NCBI RefSeq assembly: GCF_029227915.1
Contig: NC_079883.1
Span: 28,708,001-28,772,000 of the forward strand
Length of the DNA: 64,000 nt
Direction: 5' to 3'
DNA from: Hydractinia symbiolongicarpus
Taxonomy: Eukaryota > Cnidaria > Hydrozoa > Anthoathecata > Hydractiniidae
Every line of letters begins with the position of its first letter. Position 1 is the stretch's first letter. A program made the position numbers and the translations under genes. Positions 57,501 to 64,000 of this stretch are shown here, piece by piece. Below the pieces are notes generated by a model, which was given only the letters and a program-made list of their open reading frames with translations, searched no databases and had not been told where the DNA came from.

Positions 57501-60500
57501 AATGTTTATTAGAGTAATTCATTCTTAGTTTGGAATGTAAAATTCATGACATAAAACATTGCAATTTCCTATGTTCGTGAACATAGTTTCTACAATATAC
57601 TACCTAATTTTCGGTGCCGATAAATTGTGCATTTTTAGCATACTTTGTACGTTCCGTATCACTGTTTTTAAACCACGAACAGACGAAGTACGGCAATAAT
57701 AGAAATTGTGATTAGTTAAGGCTATTTATAGCAGCAAAGCATTCAGCGATATAATCCCTCACGTATATAAAATTTTCTGCAACATATTTTTGTTTGCAAT
57801 ATTTTTTTAATTTTTTATTTGTGTTAAGTGACAAGTAACAACAACAGCAAAATGTACACTCTGTATATTTATTGATAAATGTCTTACATCGATAAAATTC
57901 AGTTAAGTACAACTAATGAAGTCCAGACTTTAAAAATATTAATACAATTTGTTATTTAGACTTCAGCATTATTTCATTTATTGTCGGAACATGGAAACAA
58001 TACGATGTCTTTAAATATAACGGTATGTAAAATCTCATGTACATAACTGTTTATAAAGTGTTGCTTATTATAGACAAGCATTTCATAGCGACTGTAACAC
58101 TTGTTTATTTTTCAAACTGTCGCCATTTTTGCTACTGTTGCTACTCATCTAAAAATAAGTAACATTGTCTATACATCTATATATCTATGAATTAATTTTA
58201 TAGACGAAGGCTGTTCTAGACAGGATGGAAAAACAAGAAGAATTATCATCCCTACTAAAAGCAAGGGTAGGGTACATAACGAAATTTGTGTGCAAGGAAG
58301 GGTGGAATTTTGAATATCGTAATCACAAGAAAGCCGTTTCTATATAAGCACAACTCACCCCAATCTGACTACATCTAAAATATTAATCTCTAATTTTACC
58401 CCAATTCCCCGATCTGATTGCCCCAAGACCAAACATTATTAACAAAGGGAATCCAAGTAACACTGATGTCGCCCAATAATTCACCCAATGTTAAAGGTTA
58501 AGTTAGCAAAACGTGATTTCAATTCTCTTTGCTGTAATGTTTTTATCTATCAAAATCATTCGACATTTTAATTTCTTTCGTTAGGCTAACATTTTTGTTA
58601 AGAGTGTTACACTTTCTAAAAAAGAATTATTGACAGAGAATAAAACTTAGGGTATAAATTTTGGCTATAACTTTCTTGGCGTATGACGTTAGATGTTAAT
58701 ATTTTGTCACTAAAGATTTCTTGTCATTCGGCATGCTGCTAAAGCGGAAAAAGATGAGGAGGTTTTTTGTTAGCGCATGCGCACTTTGATAAAATTAGAT
58801 ATTTTTCCAAGTGCGCACATCAAACTGCAGCACTACAATGTTCTTTTCTGAAGGAAAAAAGATAATTGTTTTGATGGCCATTCGCTAATTTTTCTTTCCA
58901 TTTACTTTCTTGGCGTATGACGTTAGATGTTAATATTTTGTCACTAAAGATTTCTTGTCATTCGGCATGCTGCTAAAGCGGAAAAAGATGAGGAGGTTTT
59001 TTGTTAGCGCATGCGCACTTTGATAAAATTAGATATTTTTCCAAGTGCGCACATCAAACTGCAGCACTACAATGTTCTTTTCTGAAGGAAAAAAGATAAT
59101 TGTTTTGATGGCCATTCGCTAATTTTTCTTTCCATTTACGCTGCCGAATTTTATTGACTCCAACTGATGATGAGACTATATGGCGTCACAACATCAAAAC
59201 AAAAAAAAATAGAGAGAAGGGAAATCAAAGTAAGACAAAGACTTTACAAAGCATTTATGGAAGTCTTTGCGTTACGTTATAAAATTATTTAAACTAAAAA
59301 AGAAAAAAGAGGTGATCTGGTTTGCTTTTATTTTGTTTTTTTATCAATACTGTTTTTTTAAAGTTAAAATTCAAGTTAATAACGTTATTATAATGATTGA
59401 AACTAATCAAGAACAAATAAAGTTATCCACTAAGAATAAGGTCAAATATTCCTTGTATTTTACAATGAATTTTTAACATTTAATTTGCCTGAGGTGCAGG
59501 AAGACATGAAACATGGTATGGATGATTTCTGTTGAATGGTGATAAAAAATAATGCCTTGAAAATCATATGTTAACTTTTTCTTGGGGCTTTATATTCAAT
59601 ATTTCATTTGAATGTGCGATAGAGTTTTTTAGTTGTCAGAATGAAATGATTTTCAACAGCAAGTAACAAATTTATCTAAAACTTTTCTTTCTCATTAGTC
59701 TGAAACTTACGTTTAGACAGCATTTATTGCGTCACATTTAAACAACCAAAGTTATTCTTTAGTCACTTTGGCTAAAAAGGTATTTATTAGGTAACTTAGC
59801 TAGAATACCACATTTCGAGGACTAAACTATTCTAGTGAAATCAATTTTTCGTTCCTAACATTTCATTTCATGTGGTTTATGTAATTTTAAAATTACTTGG
59901 TTTCGCACTATTTTTTAAGACAACTATCTTGGGCACACGTATAATTCATAACAAACGAAATTGACAAATTTGACAATAAAGGAAAAGACTTTGCTACATT
60001 ATCGTTTACCTTTCATTTTAATGCAACTTATGACCATAATATTCTAATTAGAAAATGTCCGCGCCTACCAATTTAAAGCGCAGTCATTTTCAATAATACC
60101 TTTTTCTTTAATGTTTTAGCTAATATGGTGATAAGTGTATTACACAAAAAATCCCAGCTATGATGCAATTCTTGTCAGCTATGACGCAATTCCAAAAAGA
60201 CATTACTTTCTGTAAAATTCCCCTTTAAAATATCCGCTGCTCCCCGCCAACTCACACCAGGAATTACGCATTCCTTTCCCATTTATATATGGGGGACAAA
60301 TATACTGGAAAGTCACTATATCAATTATTTCTCAACCGTATACAGAATTCACAATTGTTAAAAGCGGGTTTACGGTACCCCTTCTCAACTAAATGTGCGT
60401 AATGGTTTTCCATTCTTTTGTTCTCTCTTTCTTCCATTGGCATCCTTCTTTTTCATGGCAATTGTGCTTTGACAAAAAGGAAAAAAAAATCATTTTACAA

Positions 60501-63500
60501 AGATGATATTTCAGTCAATTCATTTTGGTCACTGACTCTATTTTAAAACATGGTTTAACGGATAATGCAAGACTTACTTTCGAATTTAGAACTAGGTTAG
60601 AGAAAAAGAAAAAGGTTAAAACTCTTTTTATAAAAGAACTATTACTTTTGCTAACGTAAAACGCAAAATATGTACCTCGGAGTATACGCATTTGGAGTTT
60701 GTCAACACAAAATAAGAAGGTTTTCTTGTGTTGCTACATTAACATTCACGAAGTATAACAAAAATGGAATAGTATAGTAGAATAATTCGTTGTTAAAAGA
60801 TTGCAGATGTAGTCCAGTTGTCTTTAGTTGCTTTTTGTTACGCAAAAATGTTGTTCTTATTCTTAGAATCACGAATTTAAGCTGAAGATTTTGGCTCAAG
60901 AGAATGTAACAGTTATTTTAAAAGCCCAGGTAGTTTTATGCACATTTTCTTGTTTCTCCTCGATTTAACGAATGCACTATAAAGTCTTTGTGTCTCTCCG
61001 AAATCGTCATGTTCAAAGACATAGGGAACTTCGTCAAATGAAAATAAAAAGCAGAAACCAAAAAAAATCGCAAAGTATCTTTTTGTCTTCCTTCTAAAAA
61101 GTTAAAAAAGTATTTACACATTTAGAAAAAATAAAGTATGTATTCTTTTGTTGTAGACGGAAACTTTGAATGAAACATTAGCAAAACAAATAGTAGCCAC
61201 AAGCGATCTCCAAGAGAAGGTAATAGTGTGGGACATTATGATTTCTTTAATTTGAAACTTTATTCCGAAAAAATAAAGAAAAATTCAATTTTTTGTTCTT
61301 ACGTTTTTCTTTGTGGCATAAAAAGCAGTCAAACCTAAAAGTCATGACTATTATTCTGGACGTATCAAAAGCAATTAAAAAATACTGTTTCTATGAAGCA
61401 AATTCGCTACGAACTCGTCAACGTTTACTTATCGCGAATGACGCTGAATAACTTCTTTACAAATTCTTGTTTTTGATGACGTTAGCATGCCCTGTTTTAT
61501 TAATTTCTCCGAAGTTATTGCCTCGTCACGTGGATTGTTCCATATTAAGTAGTGCATATTGTGACGCTGTATAACTGGGCTCAATATCGGATAGGTAATA
61601 AACTGAATCTTTTAAAGCCTTCTGGCTATGGGGTTTTGGCATGTATTACTGCATGACCATTTAGAGAAATAGCTAGATATTAGCAGTCTCCAATGATATT
61701 ATGTTCAAAATGGCAGTAATTTGTTACAGCGTAAAAGCATTCACAAAAACGGTACAAGATATATTTTATAGAAATTATCCCCAATTTCAAAAGCACCATT
61801 TATGGTTTAGAATGTCAACAATTCTGAAAAAGGAGACTGTAGTACTGTTTTTTTCTCGTGGTGATGTTAAAGTAAGAGAAAATCTCATTCTTCAAAAGTA
61901 ATATTTTTGTCATTTCAATCATTCAAGTTATTTAAGTTCAAGTTATCGAAGATGAAAATTTTAAAACTAGAAATTATCGAGAAAAAAAATCAATGCTGTT
62001 AAATATCCGGAGGAAATTAGAGAAAGTAAACTTGGTCTGGAACCTTGAAAAGATTTAACTATCTACGATTTTTGGGTCCTGAGTCATGTGTTAAAATTTT
62101 TTTGGGATAATCTTCCGATACAAAAAAACAAAAGGGTTCATTTAATTTTATTTACTCTAAATCCGTTTTTTAATTTAACCTAAATCTTACCAAATAATTT
62201 ATAACTGATAACAATCAAGCAGGCGAGAAATTTCTTGCTTACTTGATTTTTGTTCTGTTACGTAATCGTAAAATCAATTTTTCTGTTTCTACAGAATCGT
62301 GAAAATAAGCTCAGGATTTTGGTCCAAGAAAACGCAACAGATATCTTAAAAAATCAGGTAGCTCTTTGATATCATTCTATTGTTTCTCTTTGATTAATGG
62401 GATAGACTATGAAGTCATTGTGTCCGTGTTGCTTGTGATGACATAAGTAAGGCACGGAATTTTGTCAAGTATATTATTGGTAGTAATAATTGAAAATAAA
62501 TTTGCAGATATCCTCTCCTACTTTGTTTTAAAAGTAAATAATATATGAATTGAAAAACAACAGAAAAACAAAATGCAAAAGATTTTCTTTTTTTGTAGAC
62601 GAAAAGCATGAATGAATCTTTAGCAAGGCAAGCAGTTGCCACAAGCGGTCTCTTGGAAAAGGTAACAGTATTAAATACTACTATTTCGTGGATTAAAATA
62701 AAAATAAAAAGGGCAATATGTTCCATAATTTTGGAAAATTTTATCCCAAAAAGGAACAGACTGATTCTTATGTCTTGTTTTTGAGGGCTAATTTCTCGAC
62801 TAATATTGTAATTGAACAATTTCTACCAGACATTTTTACATTATTGCTCTACCAGCAACTATTGCGCTTTTTAATTGGATAAGAACATTTTCACTTCACG
62901 ATTTTGAATACGTTTCAGAATATTTACACTCACTCTTGAACAGGAAAAAAGAGAAAAAATTTTGAGAAAAAAATTTGAAATTTTTAATGTGCCTACTCAG
63001 AACGTTTTCAGATCGATTTTTTTCGAGCAGAATGTTGCGTGGAATCAGCCCTTTACATTTTCGTTTTGTTCTCTTCTCATATAAAACAAAATAAACATTG
63101 GCGTTTATATCTATTATTTTATAATAACGACTTTTTACCTTGGCTTGACGATTTAAAAATCTATTGGAAAATTCAGAAATAAAAAAAGTAAAAACAAACC
63201 CATAGGTATTAATTTTGTTTTCTTCGCCATAGTAAAATGTACTCTTTGTTGTAGACGGAAACTATGAATGAAACATTAGCGAGACAAATCGTAGCCACAA
63301 GCGATTTATTGGAGAAGGTAAACTTCCTTCTTATGCCTTTTATGCACTCATTCAAAGAACCTAAAATGTGTTTCTAGTCAAATGAGGTACAACAAAAATA
63401 TTTTACAGAAATTATTGCGAATGTAGGAAGAACGTTTTATCTTTTAGTGTGTTGACAATTTGAACACAACATTTTTTTGCAACAAAACAACATAAATACT

Positions 63501-64000
63501 CTAAAAAAAACAGGTATATGAAAAGCAATTCTGTTACCTTACTAACAAACGAAGAACAAAAAGTCGGTTCTCCAGGCTCCTTGTTAAAAAATAAAATTGG
63601 TTTACCCTACATTTTATGATGTATGTATTAAAGTTAGTAAATAAAAAAACTAAACTGTTACTGCAATATTTACAATTTCAAGATGTTTACCATGTTGGAC
63701 TTATCGAAAATATGTTAACGAGTTAAATCGAGTTAACTAGAACATCTCTTTCTTCTCAATCGGCCTTTTTTCGTGAAAATTTACATTTTTATGAGAATGT
63801 CTAACAAATTATCATTAGCTAATATGGTAATGATAATTTGTCACGAACTTTCAGTCTTTGGAGTTTGTTTTGTCTCAAAAATACACGAGCAGAATTACTA
63901 ATTCTAGACTCACAGTATCTTATAAGCTATGAAGGAATTCAGGCCGAGTTCTTAACACGTTCTTAATTTTAGACGGCTGTAAGAACGACAGCCTAAATCA
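48515..64000 (+). CDS. Gene B: paralogous type II membrane receptor with exon-modular stalk, 3' end beyond window
   Basis: Twenty-five in-frame exons: 48515-48526, 49396-49671, 49750-49791, 51167-51229, 51832-51894, 52461-52523, 52834-52896, 53098-53142, 53579-53641, 53711-53773, 54065-54127, 54803-54865, 55068-55130, 56277-56339, 56672-56734, 56821-56883, 57100-57162, 57960-58022, 58204-58266, 59717-59779, 60867-60929, 61157-61219, 62295-62357, 62599-62661, 63255-63317. Of the 22 stalk exons after exon 3, 21 are exactly 63 nt and one is 45 nt. All run phase 0 to 0. The start exon, tail, membrane helix and order of stalk types match gene A. A CTLD is expected downstream by homology but is not visible. 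Confidence 0.85.
49396..49671 (+). CDS. Gene B exon 2: cytoplasmic tail and membrane anchor
   Basis: 92 codons, with FDYKELEEDT, a basic stop-transfer stretch (KLKKNLHR) and the helix LIIFLSFVVLFIVIFILIGL. Nine residues differ from gene A, mostly at the extreme N-terminus (DEIKAETDGP against DAMEIETDGS). One change creates a Cys (TCFKEK). Confidence 0.9.
49750..51894 (+). CDS. Gene B exons 3-5: start of stalk
   Basis: Exon 3 (49750-49791, 42 nt) VQSLFKEFQEQKKM; exon 4 (51167-51229) starts MLHLSNSLEIQRHNNTYL and has no counterpart seen in gene A; exon 5 (51832-51894) starts ILSLSTQLQQSQQDIS. Sequon NNT in exon 4. Confidence 0.83.
50505..51085. mobile_element. Element with GCGCCGCC-type repeated ends
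   Basis: A cluster of 'aataagcgccgcc(c/t)tct'-like units (50512-50625) is followed by the inverted form 'gtggcgcttattag' at 50630, and a second cluster lies at 51015-51065 ('aataagcaccgtcctcttat', 'agtgccgccctctatt'). The arrangement resembles a MITE with repeated subterminal motifs. No coding sequence. It lies in the intron between exons 3 and 4. Confidence 0.55.
52461..53773 (+). CDS. Gene B exons 6-10: stalk cassettes
   Basis: Exon 6 (52461) QLSLSNRLELQEKNTSDL; exon 7 (52834) VMDLNKKAAKYKLMAVDL; exon 8 (53098, 45 nt) LDSVKQNLTTRLLQQ; exon 9 (53579) SLNIEAAISEQKNVSASL; exon 10 (53711) TSQIVTDVDEQKNLTKEL. Exons 6, 8 and 10 have gene A counterparts in the same order; 7 and 9 do not, so they were gained here or lost there. 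Confidence 0.83.
53838..53945 (+). repeat. Short relic of the TCTG-type dispersed repeat
   Basis: 'atctctataatagtagtc', 'gtctgtttgtctgtgtgt' and 'cccgtgaatttttccacaag', then 'gacgactggtttg', parallel the start and end of the family with the interior deleted, as at 2970-3085 and 8738-8860. Confidence 0.5.
54065..55130 (+). CDS. Gene B exons 11-13: stalk cassettes
   Basis: Exon 11 (54065) QLSFAHSLNLQERNVSEL; exon 12 (54803) SSQMMKDISEEKKMTVLL; exon 13 (55068) TSQMMEDISEEKKMTILL. Exons 12 and 13 are a fresh tandem pair 265 bp apart, differing at few residues. They lack the usual sequon. Confidence 0.85.
56277..57162 (+). CDS. Gene B exons 14-17: stalk cassettes
   Basis: Exon 14 (56277) ends NNTLNLNIT; exon 15 (56672) contains VLDRMDKEEELSSLLTAK; exon 16 (56821) starts FTNISERMLNQENVTAAL; exon 17 (57100) starts NNKNKLKILTQENVTDAL. 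The order matches gene A exons 9, 10, 11 and 12. Confidence 0.87.
57392..57454 (+). pseudogene. Stalk exon with in-frame stop in gene B
   Basis: 63 nt with a usable acceptor (gtgttcaag) and donor (cgg|gtatgg), homologous to exons 12 and 13, but the third codon is TAA where they have CAA (57398-57400). The rest reads MAEINEEKRISILL. Because the exon is phase 0 to 0, skipping it restores the protein. If it is spliced in, the receptor ends inside the stalk. Confidence 0.75.
57960..59779 (+). CDS. Gene B exons 18-20: second round of stalk types
   Basis: Exon 18 (57960) ends NNTMSLNIT; exon 19 (58204) contains VLDRMEKQEELSSLLKAR; exon 20 (59717) starts TAFIASHLNNQSYSLVTL and fits the 4/8/11/18/21 pattern with an NQS sequon. 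They repeat the types of exons 14, 15 and 16 in order. Exon 20 is the most diverged and was recognised only by size, phase and pattern. Confidence 0.78.
58671..59138 (+). repeat. 234-bp tandem duplication
   Basis: Copies 58671-58904 and 58905-59138 appear identical from 'ctttcttggcgtatgacgtt' to 'tttttctttccattta'. Each holds GCGCATGCGC, a palindrome that matches the core of the NRF1 site known from animals. The lack of differences implies a very recent event or an assembly artefact. Confidence 0.93.
60867..61219 (+). CDS. Gene B exons 21-22: stalk cassettes
   Basis: Exon 21 (60867) starts NHEFKLKILAQENVTVIL; exon 22 (61157) starts TETLNETLAKQIVATSDL. This pair of types recurs at 62295 and 62599, so it forms a two-exon unit. 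Confidence 0.85.
62295..63317 (+). CDS. Gene B exons 23-25: stalk cassettes
   Basis: Exon 23 (62295) starts NRENKLRILVQENATDIL; exon 24 (62599) starts TKSMNESLARQAVATSGL; exon 25 (63255) starts TETMNETLARQIVATSDL. Exon 25 is closest to exon 22. The two-exon unit has been copied, and the partner expected between exons 24 and 25 is missing or decayed. Confidence 0.85.
63318..64000 (+). other. Gene B intron running toward the window end
   Basis: An acceptor-like 'cttaattttag' at 63962-63972 is followed by ACG GCT GTA AGA, but that frame meets TAA at 63994-63996, so it is a dead exon or not an exon. The gene continues outside the window. Confidence 0.5.

Noticed and set aside
59376-59440. Possible stalk exon ending 'aagaataag|gtcaaa'
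   Set aside because: No acceptor gives a 63-nt phase-0 exon and the donor is weak, so it was left out.
62415-62819. 134-codon minus-strand open frame
   Set aside because: It overlaps a well-supported + strand exon of gene B and has low-complexity, chance-like composition.
62918-63000. Exon-like start after 'cgtttcag'
   Set aside because: In-frame TGA after six codons and no donor at a suitable distance.
63447-63512. Cassette-like segment ending 'ataaatactctaaaaaaaacag' before gtatat
   Set aside because: Resembles the end of a QEN-type cassette but has frame-breaking homopolymers and a stop; too degraded to call.

Overview
The window is AT-rich animal DNA with many short GT-AG introns and dense repeats. 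Gene content and repeat style fit a cnidarian, most likely a hydrozoan; this is an inference and I cannot name a species. All recognised genes lie on the + strand and are heavily split, so simple ORF scanning misses most coding sequence. I built the models from splice sites, reading phase and similarity between exons.

Layout. (1) 1-3559: repeats and a long (TCTG)n/(CCTG)n tract. (2) 3560-15105: twelve 3' exons of an ankyrin/TRP-type cation channel; the 5' end was not found. The exons join in one phase-consistent chain of 677 codons plus stop. (3) 15106-21153: mostly non-coding, with a 27-bp minisatellite that carries an E-box in almost every unit. (4) 21154-22424: a probable small three-exon gene of 68 codons, not recognised. 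(5) 22741-24433: a piggyBac-like MITE and another interspersed repeat. (6) 24956-42050: gene A, 34 exons and 736 codons, a type II membrane protein with a short cytoplasmic tail, one membrane helix, a very long coiled-coil stalk and a C-terminal C-type lectin domain (CTLD). (7) 42051-48514: non-coding, with SINE-like and other repeats. (8) 48515 to the window end: gene B, a head-to-tail paralogue of gene A. Twenty-five coding exons are visible; its lectin domain, if present, lies beyond the window.

The most interesting system is the stalk of genes A and B. Most stalk exons are exactly 63 nt, begin and end in phase 0, and encode 21 residues, which is three heptads. They share a core pattern (hydrophobic at 4, 8 and 18, often Gln 11, Ser/Thr 15, Lys/Gln 21) and most carry an N-glycosylation sequon. 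Because each cassette is symmetric, exons can be duplicated, skipped or lost without breaking the frame, and the sequence shows all stages: a six-copy exon-intron tandem array (32121-33088), a five-exon block duplication in gene B, and dead exons with in-frame stops at matching module positions in both genes. The last part of gene A's stalk uses a second scheme, 46+38-nt exon pairs that together encode 28 residues (four heptads).

A working model, by inference: a pair of membrane-anchored, glycosylated, probably oligomeric lectin receptors whose stalk length evolves by exon cassette copying and may also vary by splicing. A conserved YKEL tail motif could serve signalling or endocytosis.
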